Assembly (NCBI GenBank): GCA_950295325.1
Contig: OX485803.1
Span: 56,559,554-56,623,553, forward strand
Direction of reading: 5' to 3'
DNA length: 64,000 nucleotides
Source of the DNA: Polytrichum commune
Taxonomy: Eukaryota > Streptophyta > Polytrichopsida > Polytrichales > Polytrichaceae
How positions within the stretch are numbered: the stretch's first letter is position 1; the number at the start of each line of letters is the position of its first letter. The notes below the pieces were generated by a model. It was not told the DNA's origin and did no database searches. It worked only from the letters and a program-made list of their open reading frames with translations. The position numbers and the translations under genes are program-made. Shown here piece by piece: positions 1 to 12,500 of this stretch.

Positions 1-503
1 CTAGAATAATCTAGCATAGAACCGTTATATTTCCACATAACATGGTTCGTTAAAAAAATCATATTTAATTAAAAAAAAATATTGAAATTTGACATTGGCC
101 CCAAGGCCAAGAATTGACCTTCCATTTTGAGTGCACCCAATTCAATGAGCTCGGGTTGTGTCATACCATGGATTTTTTGATTAAAAAAATCATACCACCA
201 AATCGGCCCGGCCTCTCGGTGTAAAGGGGTTGGGGCCGATTTCAGCCTTTTGGGCAATCACAAGTGAGGATTTGAAGCCTCTTACACAACGAAGTGGCCC
301 AACCTCTAGGTGTAATGCGGCCCTTACTAGTATCTTGATTTAATTAGGTGGTTGATTGATTGACAAGGAGTGATAATCAACCATATTGTGCTATGCTTAG
401 TATGTGAGCAATGATTGGATTTGGGCAACTATGTGGAAAGAATTTGTGCACAAGGATTAGACAATTTAAGAATGAATTATGCACAAGGGCTAGATAGATA
501 GAA

Positions 504-535
504 ACGCCGGTCCCTTTTTAGCAAGGGGCCGGCGT
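504..535. repeat. Short GC-rich hairpin
   Basis: A GC-rich inverted repeat: the left arm reads acgccggtccctt and the right arm aaggggccggcgt, separated by a few bases. It stands out in AT-rich surroundings. No neighbouring gene explains it, and it may be a remnant of a transposon end. The rest of 1-1150 holds no open frame with recognisable content. Confidence 0.35.
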
Positions 536-1154
536 GAATAAAGTGTCCGTTCGTAATGTCAATCAAGGGCTAGACAATCACATGAGATGAATTATGCACA
601 TGAAATTAGATAACTCACCATGGAAGACTTTTGTGTCGGACCTAGACAACTCCCAAAGACATGGATTGGAAATAGATAATTCCAATTGAAAAAATGTGAT
701 TGAGCCAAAAGATGATAAAAAGTTATGCTAAATTAATCAAAAATAGAACATTCACACCATAATTAAAAATAGAAGACTTTTTTTCTACTTCGAAAATAGA
801 AAGTGGAAGTAGTGCCTCTTCTATAATAAAAAGTTCAAGAGAGGAGATAGGATATTTTTGTCTCCCTCCTATGGTCGGGTGGTTCAGGCTTTACAACCAA
901 CCAAAATAATGTTGTTTAGCTGCAAAGCTTTGTAATATGCAAGGTTTGAAAGTTCACAATCCTCGTGTGTCGTGTGCATTCATTATTGTATCATAATTAT
1001 GTAATAGAGGAACATGACAATACTCATAATGTACGAGGCTACAATACAACGGAAGCTCGAGCGACCAACACGCTTGCTAGTTTATCATCAAAAGTTGTGT
1101 CCACTTTGGATTTTACTATGATGCCCGATCTTTTTAAATAGACGGTGATCTTGA

Positions 1155-1484
1155 ATTGATATGTTGGGGATACAACAGTCACAAACTTACAGAGGGCAAG
1201 TAATATTCCACCATAAATCCTTTATCCATACTGCACGAAGTTTGAACACGATAGAATTGTTGAGCCAACAAATACCTATACAACCTTATTGCTAAGAATT
1301 GTGTCAAATTCAATGACCTAATTACCGATCGAATTCATTGGGTTCTAAACTAACGATACAATTTGATATGTTTGGGATGAAGCAACCACAACTTACAGGG
1401 GCCAAGTATTTACCCAACTCCCTTCATCCATGTAATACACAAGTTTCCACGAACAAAATGGGGAGCTTAAGCCAACAAGTATGC
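1155..1484. repeat. Diverged tandem duplication, period about 207 bp
   Basis: The segment from about 1155 (ttgatatgttgggg) to 1277 recurs at about 1362 (ttgatatgtttggg) to 1484. Shared words include acttacag, gggccaagta/gggcaagta and gccaacaa. The second copy lies inside the 5' part of an open frame that continues into the kinase gene. This argues that the frame upstream of 1839 is non-coding duplicated DNA, not protein. Confidence 0.6.
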
Positions 1485-1838
1485 GCGGCTTTACCATCAA
1501 AATGGAGCTTTGGTACAACTCGCAATTGCCCGAGAACTTCAAACTTGAGTTTCGCCATGTTTCAATACATGCATCATCTTCCACAAAAAGTAAAAGAAAG
1601 AGTAAAAGGGTTGGATGGGAGGCAAATAGAAACCTCTAACTCTCACTACACCACGACCGTAGATACGAGCGCCGTATCTACGGCCCGATGCGTTCCGCCG
1701 GGTCCAACCGGTCGCAGCGACCGGGTGCAGGCGGTTTCACCGCGGCGGTGGAGGGGAGGAGGGCTCACAAAAAGGGGCCCGTGCGCTGGAGCGGAGGCAC
1801 ATACCTTCGTCTCGCGCCCGAGTCGTCTTCTCGCAGCT

Positions 1839-3371
1839 ATGGGGGCGGTCCTCCCCCAGGATGACGAGCCGCAGGGTGTGTCCAACGGCGAAACCTCCAG
1901 CGTGGTGGCCGCCAGACCACGCACTGCCGCAAAATCGAGCCAATTCGACTCCGAAACGGCAAGGATTGCCCCCCTGGGAACATCATTATCAACATCGACA
2001 CAGAACGGCGATTCCAGTAGCTTGCTGGACTCCTCCAATGTGGACGCTGCGAGTTTGAACAGCGGTTTCGGGGGGGAGGAGCAAGCCGAGTCTCCTTCCT
2101 TGACAAATTTGAGCAACGGGAGTGCGCGGGGTTCCAAGGATGGTGAATGTTGCGGTGAGGGGCAGCGGCAGGGCATCGACAACAATGCCGCCAACCCTAA
2201 TTACGGTATGGGCGTCACGAACGGGGCCGTGGAGAATGGACATGCGCATCATCGTCAGAACGGGTATGGAGTTGCGGAGACGGAGATTCCTAACACCCGC
2301 CCCGCCGCCGTGGTAGGGTTACAGCCCGTTGCGCTGGTGGATCACGTGGCGAGAGTGGATTGGTCGCTTCTGGAAGCTGTGCCGGGGGAGCGAGGCGGGT
2401 CGATGCGAGTCACAGAGGAGGAGCTCGACCACATCCTGCGCGAAGTCAATTCACATTTCCTGGTGAGCTCGAACGGGCCACCACTTGAACCAGGAGTGAA
2501 AACCCTAGCGGGTGGAAGCGTGGCCAACACCATTCGAGGGTTAGCTGCAGGTTTGGGAATCACGACGGCCTTGGTTGGAGTCAGAGGGGATGATGACAGA
2601 GGGAAAATGTTTGCGGAGAATATGTCACATGCAGGTGTGGATTTGTCACGCTTGCGAACTGTTCCAGGGTTAACCGCACAGTGCGCATGTCTCGTAGACG
2701 CAGAAGGGAACCGAACCATGCGGCCATGTTTTCTGAACGCAGTTCGTCTCCAGGCTGAGGAACTCTCAAGAGAAGATTTCAAGGGTGCAAAATGGTTAGT
2801 TCTCAACGGCTATGGGTTCTACGGGACTGATCTCCTGGAGAAAGCCGTGGAGCTTTGCAATTTGGAAGGCGTGAAAGTCTCCATGGACCTTGCGAGCTTT
2901 GAGGTTGTGAGGAACTTCCGACCTCAGCTGATGAAACTGCTGGAGTCGAGGAAAGTCGACCTTGTGTTTGCGAATGAAGACGAAGCACGGGAGCTCATCA
3001 AAGGGGAGGAGGATCCTTGCCCCGAGACGTGCTTGAGTTTTCTTTCCAAGTACTGTGAGACTGCTGTGGTGATGTTGGGATCCAAGGGTTGCATTGCGCG
3101 GTATGGTAAACAGACTGTTCGAGTTCCAGCCATCAGAGGGACCAGGGCTGTGGATACTACGGGTGCAGGAGACCTATTTGCAAGTGGGTTTTTGTATGGG
3201 GTTTTGAACAATGCCTCACTCGAAGATTGTTGTAAGCTGGGCTGCTGTACTGGTGGAGCTGTAGTGCGTGGTCTTGGAGGCGAGGTTGGTGCCGAGGGAT
3301 GGGAATGGATGCACCAACAATTGCAAGCCAGTAATCTTCCTCCCATTAACCGGGTACCTAGACATTCTTGA
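1839..3371 (+). CDS. pfkB-family carbohydrate/nucleoside kinase, intronless
   Basis: A 510-residue protein. Residues from about 155 to the C-terminus form a pfkB (ribokinase/adenosine kinase-like) fold: it begins with ALVDHVARVDW, has the sugar-binding glycine motif GGSVANT, and ends with the family signature DTTGAGDLFASGF. In that signature Asp445 is the expected catalytic base and GAG the anion hole. It most resembles the plant pfkB group typified by Arabidopsis At1g19600. The substrate is unknown, though members of the fold phosphorylate sugars or nucleosides with ATP. The first 150 or so residues are Ser/Gly/Asn-rich low complexity with no clear transit peptide. The frame is open upstream to 1338, but that part is AT-rich duplicated DNA. 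Base composition turns GC-rich near 1660, so ATG 1839 is preferred. Family assignment is firm, start moderate. Confidence 0.88.
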   Translation: MGAVLPQDDEPQGVSNGETSSVVAARPRTAAKSSQFDSETARIAPLGTSLSTSTQNGDSSSLLDSSNVDAASLNSGFGGEEQAESPSLTNLSNGSARGSKDGECCGEGQRQGIDNNAANPNYGMGVTNGAVENGHAHHRQNGYGVAETEIPNTRPAAVVGLQPVALVDHVARVDWSLLEAVPGERGGSMRVTEEELDHILREVNSHFLVSSNGPPLEPGVKTLAGGSVANTIRGLAAGLGITTALVGVRGDDDRGKMFAENMSHAGVDLSRLRTVPGLTAQCACLVDAEGNRTMRPCFLNAVRLQAEELSREDFKGAKWLVLNGYGFYGTDLLEKAVELCNLEGVKVSMDLASFEVVRNFRPQLMKLLESRKVDLVFANEDEARELIKGEEDPCPETCLSFLSKYCETAVVMLGSKGCIARYGKQTVRVPAIRGTRAVDTTGAGDLFASGFLYGVLNNASLEDCCKLGCCTGGAVVRGLGGEVGAEGWEWMHQQLQASNLPPINRVPRHS

Positions 3372-4582
3372 AGACAGAGCTTCATTTAGCATCTTCTGAA
3401 AACTTCTTGATATGGGGTAGCCCATATGCTATTAGCGATCTGGGGAATTGTTGAACTCGATCATGGATATGGAGTTCAACGCCTCCTTACAAATACTGAA
3501 CACAACACAGCAATGAGCAAATGATCTATTTGTCCAAAATGACTTGCAAGATAATAGTTATGATGGTCCTCTACCTTCCTCTATATCTTGTGAATAGAAG
3601 TAGGGGATATCATCTTCTTGTCTAGATTCCCACTTGACATCTTATCATCGACATTTACCTGACATTCATCGAATACAGCTACAGTAAGTGCTGTTATTAT
3701 TTTTGGTGAGAGGCATTCGTCTCTGTGTACTTGTATCCTGGAGATGCAATCAATAGACCCTCATCCAATATTTTGGCCACTTGTGTACCTTCTGAGGTTA
3801 TGTCTCGAATTCAGCTTGCAATTGCTGGAAACGGATTCGATATGATAAACAGGAATGCTGGTGCGCACATGTATGGTTGCACAAGATTTTTCTGTCACTG
3901 TAGTGCATTGGTCAAGTGTCTCTGTGGGCATGCTTTTGATTCTGCTGTTCATGCAGGGTTTACAAAGAGTACTCAATCCAAGGTTAAATTTGTGCAGACT
4001 ATGTACTCACAATTCAATACAATGAAGTTGTATGGGATTGTTATTTTCCAACTATCACACTGTTTCGTCCAGCAATCCCTTCCATTTACACTGAGGCGGT
4101 TTTTGGTATTGTCAGAGGTCCTTATCACCACAGGAGTCATTCCTAATCCCAAACAAACTAGGACCATTATATTGCATATCCTGCATTGCAAAGAACAGAG
4201 GGTACATTGTGTGCTCAGAATGAATTCTGGACCAAATCCGTGCGTAGACTAAAGTTTTTGATTCTTGAACTAAGACATCTTGTTTCTGACAATAGGATGA
4301 GCTAGAGCATTGACGGAAGCGGACCTTTGGCAGCAATGTACAGAGTTCAAAAAGTGGGCAGATCTAATCCTCATGGGAACAACGAAGCTCAGATCTAGCT
4401 CAGATCCCTCCAGATAGACTATTTGAATGAGCTCTGAACAGAGTAACAGACCTGATCCTTGGCTGCATATATGGACAGGGAAGATTGTTGGCTTGCTTGA
4501 ACTTAAACTCCTTGCAGTTTGCACACCGGGAAAATCGTCCCTTCTGCACAAATGCTTTGTAACAGTACCTAGGGAGAATTTT
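3372..4582. other. Intergenic / 3' flank of the pfkB gene
   Basis: Presumed 3' UTR followed by intergenic DNA. An open frame of 175 codons on the + strand (3725-4252) has no recognisable domain and a composition that does not look coding, so I treat it as chance or UTR sequence. No RNA gene or promoter motif was recognised. Confidence 0.4.
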
Positions 4583-4680
4583 GGACATGATCGGTCAAGA
4601 TCCTAGTGTTACCAAGTCTAACTGGTCACATGTTGTGATCTTTTGGTTCCCAGGAGTCAGTAGTATTCACTTTATGGATA
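4583..4680 (+). repeat. Dispersed repeat R1, copy 1
   Basis: This stretch shares the words tcggtcaagatcctagt, accaagtc and cacatgttgtgat with 37560-37770, and with the reverse complement of 46383-46610. Three copies in one 64-kb window indicate a moderately abundant dispersed element. Ends, coding capacity and class are not determined. Confidence 0.5.
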
Positions 4681-4847
4681 TATTCCACAAATATCTACAT
4701 CTCTAGAGTGGAGCTGCCCAATCCTGAACATGGACCCACTGGGAATCTATAGGGTGCCATGATTTCGATCAACGTGGGATTGATTTTGGTGAATTCTTTT
4801 TCATGGGTGGTTGAAATACGTAAGATTCCATATTTCAGGGTTTCTAA

Positions 4848-5332
4848 GGGTTAGTTTCCATGTTGGGCACGCATGCATCATATTCTAATGGAAATGTAGA
4901 TGTCACCAGGTCGAATTTACATTTGCACTGTAGCAGAGGCACCTATTCCTGATCAAGACCCCATCGGCAATCTATAGGATATTGTTATTTTGATTAGGTT
5001 GGGATTGAGTTTTGATTAGGCTAAAACCATTCATGCCACGACACATGTCTTGGTTTTGAGTGCTAAGGTGAGGAGGAATGAGTGCTTTGATTGAGCAGTT
5101 ATGGCATACTCTTAGACATTGGTAATATGTTCATGCCAACTTTTGGCTTAAAAGAATCATAGTAATTTCAACTCAAGGAATAAAATTACCAAAAAATTGC
5201 AGTCCTACATGGGAAAATTTTGCATTGCCTTATACTTCTCTAGATCTAGCACAAAATCTCTTCCATGATCGGTTATGGGTACCTCTACTCTAGAATTTGG
5301 TGGGTTGAAACGGCCTACATGGAAACTAATCC
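4848..5332. mobile_element. MITE with terminal inverted repeats and TAA target duplication
   Basis: The left end gggttagtttccatgttggg is mirrored by the right end ctacatggaaactaatcc (reverse complement ggattagtttccatgtag). Both sides carry TAA (4845-4847 and 5333-5335), the 3-bp target duplication typical of PIF/Harbinger (Tourist-like) elements. There is no coding capacity. The right part, 5036-5300, is repeated at about 6600-6865. Class assignment rests only on the duplication length. Confidence 0.6.
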
Positions 5333-5745
5333 TAAGGGTGAGTTTCCATGTAGGCTACTTGCCCACTAGATTCTAGATAAAAGTGGGTCGGATGTGTTCG
5401 CATGTAGTTAAGCACAAGCCACCATCCAACCACATTATGGCGGTCCACTAGAATACGAAGGGCCATGAACACGGCTAATAGATCTCCATATAGCAACTAA
5501 AGAATCTTCAACCTACAAATGCCAGTCCGCGAAGGATTAAGATTGGTTGAAGACTCAAGAGAACCAATGTTGGTCTAGAACTTCATTTTTGGTAATCGGG
5601 AGGAGGAGGTTAGTAGGTGGGCCCAAATTTGAGAAGATGGGAGTAGCTAGTTGGCACATACAAAACCCTACCCCACCACTTTCCCTCTACATTTGGGTGG
5701 GTTTGTCCTTATTCACACGAGAATCTCTTGGGCTGAAACAACCTA

Positions 5746-6544
5746 CACTCCAACCTCGATAATGTCACCCTAGTTCGTAGAACACCTTGATATTGTCACC
5801 CAAAACTTCGAAACATAATTTTCGTAAAACTCCCTCGTTATTATCCCTATCACCCTTGATAATGTCACTATTTTTTATTTTGATTTTCCAAGTGTAAGTG
5901 TGATAATAACAAGTAATCTCCATTGGAGTACGTAAACATGGAAGGTGAAGATGATTTTGAGGTGGAGTATTCTACTGAGGAGCTTGTGCAATTAGTGCAA
6001 GATGGCCAGGAGGTACATGATCCCGTAGAAGTAGACCCATTGATTGATGATAGCAATGATGTTGAGTCTAAGGTAGTGAAGTTAAGTGATGCACAAAAAT
6101 CTGTTAAAGATGTTTTGAATTTTATGGCTAGTCAAGGTTCTCAGATTTTCAACACTATGGAGTAGTTAGGAATGGAAAAAATCCATGACAAGCTCATTAG
6201 AATTGGTGTTGCATATTTAACATCAATGTCAACAAGACAATGTGACATTAGGAGCTTCTTTGTCTCTAGTGAGAGGTCTTTACCTAATCTCAATGACACA
6301 TTATGATGTGCTATCTTTGTTATTCAAGCTTTTGAATTTAATTTTATATTTAAAAACATTGAATTCTCATCTTTGTTATTTTCTTTTGAACATTATGATT
6401 TTTAATTTTTTTTTCTACCTATTTCTTTGATAATATCACATTATGCATAAATCTTCCAAATGTGACATTATCAAATATGTCACACCTTGTTTATATTACA
6501 CTTTTTGGTGAAACGGATGGTGTGACATTATCAAGGTTAGAGTG
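5746..6544 (+). mobile_element. Nested Tc1/mariner-pogo-like DNA transposon derivative
   Basis: A 23-bp left end (cactccaacctcgataatg plus tcac) is matched by a 23-bp right end (gtgacattatcaaggttag plus agtg), with two mismatches. The element is flanked on both sides by TA (5744-5745 and 6545-6546), the target duplication of the Tc1/mariner/pogo superfamily. Subterminal repeats of gataatgtcac/gtgacattatc occur near 5851, 6427-6485 and 6522, as expected for transposase binding sites. It keeps a short piece of coding sequence (see 5923-6250), so it looks like an internally deleted copy. Confidence 0.75.
5923..6250 (+). pseudogene. C-terminal remnant of a transposase (pogo/Tigger-like, tentative)
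   Basis: The open frame 5923-6165 encodes an acidic 80-residue segment (EYSTEELVQLVQDGQEV, then KLSDAQKSVKDVLNFM). It ends in TAG at 6163-6165, after which the same frame continues with LGMEKIHDKLIRIG. A nearby frame holds RQCDIRSFF, resembling the Q-x-x-I-x-x-FF tails seen at the C-termini of some pogo-like transposases. No DDE catalytic domain remains. Its place between pogo-like ends supports the identification, which is otherwise weak. Confidence 0.35.
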
Positions 6545-6599
6545 TACATGGAAACCCTATGTCTCCAACTTCGGTTATGGTATATACCATAAGGAATTG

Positions 6600-6865
6600 A
6601 TAGTGTCATAACACATGTCCCTGGTTTTGAGTGCTAAAGTAAAGAGGAATTTATCTCAAAATGAGCGGTTATGATAGACTCTAGACATTTGTAATGTGTT
6701 TAGCCAACTTTTGGCCTCAAAAATTCACAATATTTTCAATTTAAGGAATAAAATTACCAAAAAATTGCAACCCTCCTAATTTCTATCTTCCTACAAGGGG
6801 ATAATTTGCACCACCTTATACTTCTCCATATTTGGCACATAATCTCTTAAGTGATCTGTTATGGG
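6600..6865 (+). repeat. Direct repeat of the MITE interior at 5036-5300
   Basis: The run acacatgtccctggttttga, then aaggaataaaattaccaaaa and ttgcaccaccttatacttctc, matches 5038-5260 with moderate divergence and in the same orientation. It is probably a truncated third member of the MITE family that fills 4.85-6.9 kb. Confidence 0.6.
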
Positions 6866-9518
6866 CAGCTATACTCCACATTCAAGTCATTCTTTGTGGT
6901 GGTTTGTAGCCCTATCTTATGTTCAAACATATCCCATTAAATGTGATTACATGTGGGAGCATGCTAAAGGGCATAACATTATGAAGCAATATGCGTTCGT
7001 TTTGTGGGCCCTGAGAATATAACCATGGGATGCTAGGACTTCAAAGACAAGAATCTCTCCTAACCCATATTCACAGCATAGGTCGACCTATTTCCGATAA
7101 CTAGGAGACAAAAACTTGAGTACAATTAGTGCCCTTTTCTAGGAGCCCAAGTCTATGCCCTTTTAACTAAAGTTTTCCATCACGCCAAATGTGACAGTGA
7201 TATGTGTGAAACTTCACGGCTGTAGGAGACTATGTATTAACATTCTTGGGGGGGGGGGCAGTTTATTGGAAATAGATCTATCTACTCTACATGTGCTATT
7301 CTCCCTCTTTATTAAGACATGTTTGGTTGCGCAAGAGTGTCATATTATCCAATAATCGTATTCTAATAATATGACATTTTGGCGTCAAATGTCATACTAT
7401 CTAGTTTTTTCAAAAAAATGGACTATTTCAATGTAAAATGTCAATTTGTATATATAATGAAGATACATGAGTATGAAAGGACATTTATACTAAAAAAAAC
7501 ATGCTCACAATGTTCCCTAAGGTTCCCCTACATGTTTCAAAATATTGCTCACATATGAACCTTGACAAATATGTGGGTCCCATCACTTATGCACATTAAT
7601 TAATATTTACCTCTATTATATGACAAATTGGACCTAAAAAATCTTATTACGTGCTTAGTAGTCGTAGTATAAAGATAAATTAATACTAGAAAGTTTGGTC
7701 AACGGGAATTACATCGTGTTGTCAAGGTGTTGTATAATCAAGTGTCGTAAAATGGAGGTAATCAACCTATCCTTTAAAATAGTATCTATTAAGTACTATT
7801 GGTATTAGGCATGGGGACTGCAACATGATTCAAATTATAGAATATGGGAGAGTACAAAAAAAATTAATTTTTTCATGAATATGGAAATTGCGAAATTTTT
7901 TAAAGTGGTGAAGTTAGGGTAATACATAGTCAATCTAGGTTGACCCATAAATGCTCATCTGAATTCTAATGCTTGGCTACGAAAGTTGTCAAAACTCTTA
8001 TGAGGGTGATCAACTACATGCCACCATCACATAAACCCTAACCCTGGTCACCTACAAAATGTAGGTCTCATCCATGTCGGCATTACATGACCCCAGTTAA
8101 ATGGACATGGTTGACTATAGATGCCTCGACCTTCCCTTTGGTTTAAAACCCAAAGTAATGGAAAAAAAAGCAAAAAAAACAAAAAAAACAAAACATGTGA
8201 GTGGGAGAGGAAGTTTTCAGTCGTCAAAAGAAGGCCAACCACGCTTCTATTTAGACTCTTTTTCTCAAACCTCATGCACAGAATATTGTAAAGGACCCAA
8301 CTTTTGTCCAATTCTTCAAGGTACCAATATGCTCCTGTATGGTTCCTCTCCATGTTGCAAAGAGTCTTATGCCAACCACCTGCTCATACTATAGGTGATA
8401 GTTGGGTTTCATCACTTGCCAGAATGCCAATTTATGAAGGTGACACATGGATGATTGTGAATGATTTGGTGAAAGAGAAGTGACACATGGCACTTTGCTC
8501 AAATTTTGAATCAATTTATGCCAAACCTACGAGACAGTTCCAATGTTGCAATCGGCTAGAATTCTTTGTTGAAACTTTATTAATCATGCACACCCACATT
8601 ACTCAAAGAGCAATTCTACGAAGAAGATGCCAAACCCTAGTAAGCATGTTGAAGGCCTCTTGAAGGCCGGGGTTTTATCACCAAACACACATTAGTCAAA
8701 GGATGGGTGCTTACTTCCTAGATGGGTGGGACACCACCCTATAAGATTTAAATGTTACCAAAATATCTATGCAATACAATTTCACATTAGGAATTGGTCT
8801 ATGTGCCACATAGGTGCTTTGTAGCTACTTAAATGTTGATTAACTAATCATTAGATGACATGCAGATGCTTGCTTTACTGACCCGACACTGGACACAACA
8901 ATCAGTGAACCTAACATCCCTTCACACTCAAACTAATTCTGCATAAGGTAGACTTGTGTGTTTGATTCTCATCTAGTCATACTAGGCAGTCTATGAGCAT
9001 TGGTATAGAAGTGGGATAGTATGGGTTTGCTTCCTCAATGTGCAGGGAGAGAAACAATCCCTTCAAGAATGAATATGGCCATTGGCAATACTCTGACAAA
9101 AAACATTATGCTGTGCCATTGATTTCTGACAAGTGGAATTTGCGGATTGTGGTTGGGATTATTTTCTTTATAGAATAAAATGAACTATAAGAGTTCATGG
9201 AACTGAGAGCAAACAATTAAGATGCTCCACTACCTAATCCCTTGCCTACCCCACTGAATTGCCTACCCCTCAATACTTGGGACAGTCAAGAACTAACTTG
9301 CATTCTCAGCTCAAGAATCACTACCTAGTTGTTTACAAAATAACCAGTTCTTCTCACCAGATTGAAACTTCTCTACATTGATGCTTCTCCAGTATCCAAG
9401 AAATTCACCAACAAATTGAATATAATGAGTCTGCTTTGAAATCGTGTAGTCGGCTGGCGGAGTTGGAAAAAGCCCCTGAATGAAGGGCTTGTTTTGTGAT
9501 AATAATCTGTTGCAGTAT
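6866..9518. other. Intergenic, AT-rich, no recognised gene
   Basis: No open frame here looks coding. The longest (about 100 codons around 8050-8390, on both strands) contain A-rich low-complexity runs and no domain. A run of ten G lies at 7249-7258. The 3' end of the dynamin gene transcript presumably reaches into the last few hundred bases. Confidence 0.4.
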
Positions 9519-12500
9519 TTACTTTGCCCATGCCACTGAATCTATCTCATCCCGAGCTTGTTTGTAAAGCTCAAGCCTCTTTCCCAGCTGGCTCCTGCGT
9601 TCCATCAAAGCAGGATCCTCATCCAACATTTGTGATAGTTGCTTCCCCTGCAGCCAGAAAACAGCTTACCATGAACACCACTCCTCAAACATCTAGTAGC
9701 TGAAAAATGACCCAACCTACCATAGCTTTGGTTTGCAAGAGCTCTTATTGTAATGAGAGAGTCTAAGCTTTAAGGTAAGCCAGCCTAATTCAGTTACTTA
9801 TCTTCATCGGACACATATATTTAAGTGGTGTGTTTTCGGGTGTGTACCTAAGCAGATTCCAAAAAAGCATCATGTTTAAATGATTGGACTACTTGCTAAG
9901 AACATTATTGACTATCTAAGTTCAATGGTCAACATGAATGTTGGACCTATATGAACATTTAAGTAAATCTTCACTCTGAAAGACAAATAAGATTTGTAAA
10001 TGGGGTCTGAAAATCATGAGGAAAACAGCGATGGCCTCAATTTGGACTTGCTCATTGTCTTGTACTGGTTGAATATTTCATATCCTATGAGAAGTGGCTG
10101 CAGTGCTAAAAGTGTCTCTATTAGGTCCACTCACCTTTATTTGTCTCTTTTCATAACATAAAACATAAATAAGATTAGGTGTCTTACCTCTTTCTTGCCT
10201 ACTTGTGTATAGAAGTGGTCTAGCAAAGAGCGTTTTGCTTCACGAACTTGACAATGTACAGCTGCTTTAGGAAGTGAGTTCCTCAAAAGATCACACACCA
10301 TGCCTACATATGATGAGACATTGGAACCTGCAGGAAAAGGACCCCGAACACTCATTAATATAAGGAACACTGACCCTGAACACCCAACCATATGCAGGTG
10401 GAGTTCCAAACTAAGGAATGACACAGCAAAACTTGTCTACAGTGGTAAAACTGATAAGAAGATATTAAAATACTCACCAATACGACGCAAGTGACCATCT
10501 GTGTAACGGTCCATATTTGAAGTAGCTGGGTTTCCACCCTTCTCAATTTCCTGAGGGAGTTTACGAAAGAAGTCGACCGTCAAATAGCTGGCTTCCATAT
10601 CCACCAACCTAAGTGAAGTCTTCTTGCTCTCATCTCTCATCCTCTCCAAGGCTTCAATGGCTGCTTGAGCCAGTTCTGCTTGCAATGATGGGAACCTCTT
10701 CAATTCCTGCAATAATACACCAAACTCAGATACCCACAGCTACCACAACTGGATAATAATCTTATCACCCAATAGACTGAAGCATTTATGATTGATTTGC
10801 ATGAGGTGGATGACCTCTTAGAGGAGGTGGATTAATTTACATATCTAACACAAACAGCAAGATACTGCGTAGGGTTTACAATTCTTGAAATATTCTCCCT
10901 TCATTAGAGTTGTCTGCAAGGTTTAGTGACCCATAAACTTTAGCGGAAACTATATTGTGCATGAACTCAATATTCCGGACTTTAACTTTCTGTACACCTC
11001 TCAACTCTTGCAACTTCTAAGTTTACTCTGTTGACTAATGGGTGTTTCTGTGAAGCAATCTACCACTTCTACCCTACCAATTCTTTCCATCTCACTCACC
11101 AAGGAAATGCTAGTATATCTAAACCGGAAACAGTAGCTTAGGATCCACTTTCATATGTGAACCCCATGAAATTTAGTATAGATTGTACGGTACATACAGA
11201 AGTTAATCAGTATTATTAAAGAGACTTTATGATCTCTTCTGACAAAACTGAAGCTCAGAAGTGCAAGATTTATTTCCAAAACAGCCATAAAGCAGCACTA
11301 CCAAACCAGAGTGCTGAAGTAGGTTCAATTACCTGATAAATATTTACTTGTATAGCTAAGATAGAAACCAGGAAAGGACAGACATCGAAGATGAACAAAG
11401 AAATTGATAGCCATGCCTGGCAATAGAATTATAACAGGCTAAGTGATTTGTTGTAACTTACTGTGCACTCGCCAATTGATCTTCTAACAAGGTCCCGAAG
11501 AATAAAATGTGTCTGCAGGTATCAACAACATCACCAATGTTGGTAAATAAATTTCATGAGAAAAAAATCAATTAAAAAAAACAAGAAATTGTATACTTAA
11601 CAGCCTGTAGCATGTAGAAATAACAGGAGAAAGATGTCAGTTCACTCAAAATACATACCGCATCAACCACTGCCTCAGCTGGGCCTCTGAAGAGGAGGAG
11701 AGAACTTTCAATCAGGCGCCTGTAACCTTGCTCAGGTGCAATTAAATGGGGTTGATAACCATCAGCCTCTGATACAATCTTCCGCACATTATTCATAGAC
11801 AAATGTTTATCAAAAGGGAGTTTCTTCAGTGCAGCTGGTAGTTGGTTATCAAACACAGAGTAGATTTTCTCTCCACCTGGTCGTCTGCAATACAGAGGAG
11901 AATATTCAATACTTTCAACCAAAACTCCACCAGTGGAAAGACTATCTGAACAATTAAATAAGTTCTGTGGATGTCCAAAATCTATTTGAGTATTAAATTT
12001 ATTTCAAAGACAGGCTAATACTACTCTATCAGGAAACTGGCAATGGTCAAATGCATATTCCAACTTACGCTCCATCCAAATGCTCTTTGAAGATGTGATC
12101 AAACGCCCTGCACAGTTCCAGAATGGTGTACAATTGGGCCTGCACAGCAATTCATGTCAACTGTTAGATTTTTCCTTCCTTGAATTGGTACCCTTAGCTT
12201 GACACCCTATGATATATATGACTCCTTGTTAATGCAACTTATGTAGATTGCACATAAGAACTATGGGTATGTGTAGTTCACAGTTGCTAGCAACCAAATA
12301 AATGAATTCACTGATACAGCAAAGCTGGACATCCAAATACTAAAAATAGTCCTACACTTTCTGTAAATTCTTCAATGATCAAACTGGAGAAGGACTAAGA
12401 TAATTAAGGAAGAGAATATTACCCCTGCATCATTTGCCAGAGGCCTGCCAATTTGATTCAGTTCAGTTTCAATTTCGTCAATGCTCTTGTTGATCATAGC

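Larger units (their letters stand above)
5336..6558. mobile_element. Second MITE of the same family, interrupted by a nested pogo-like element
   Basis: The left end gggtgagtttccatgtaggc directly follows the TAA that closes the previous MITE. The right end cctacatggaaaccc is found split: its first bases lie at 5741-5745 and the remainder at 6545-6558. Removing the 799-bp nested element and one copy of TA leaves a MITE of roughly 420 bp, similar in size to its neighbour. The right target duplication reads TAT instead of TAA, so the outer boundary is less certain. Confidence 0.5.

Noticed and set aside
1646-2806. Long antisense open frames opposite the pfkB gene
   Set aside because: They mirror the GC-rich coding sequence of the kinase and show no domain of their own.
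3725-4252. 175-codon open frame on the + strand
   Set aside because: No domain, no coding-like composition, and it lies where the 3' UTR of the pfkB gene is expected.
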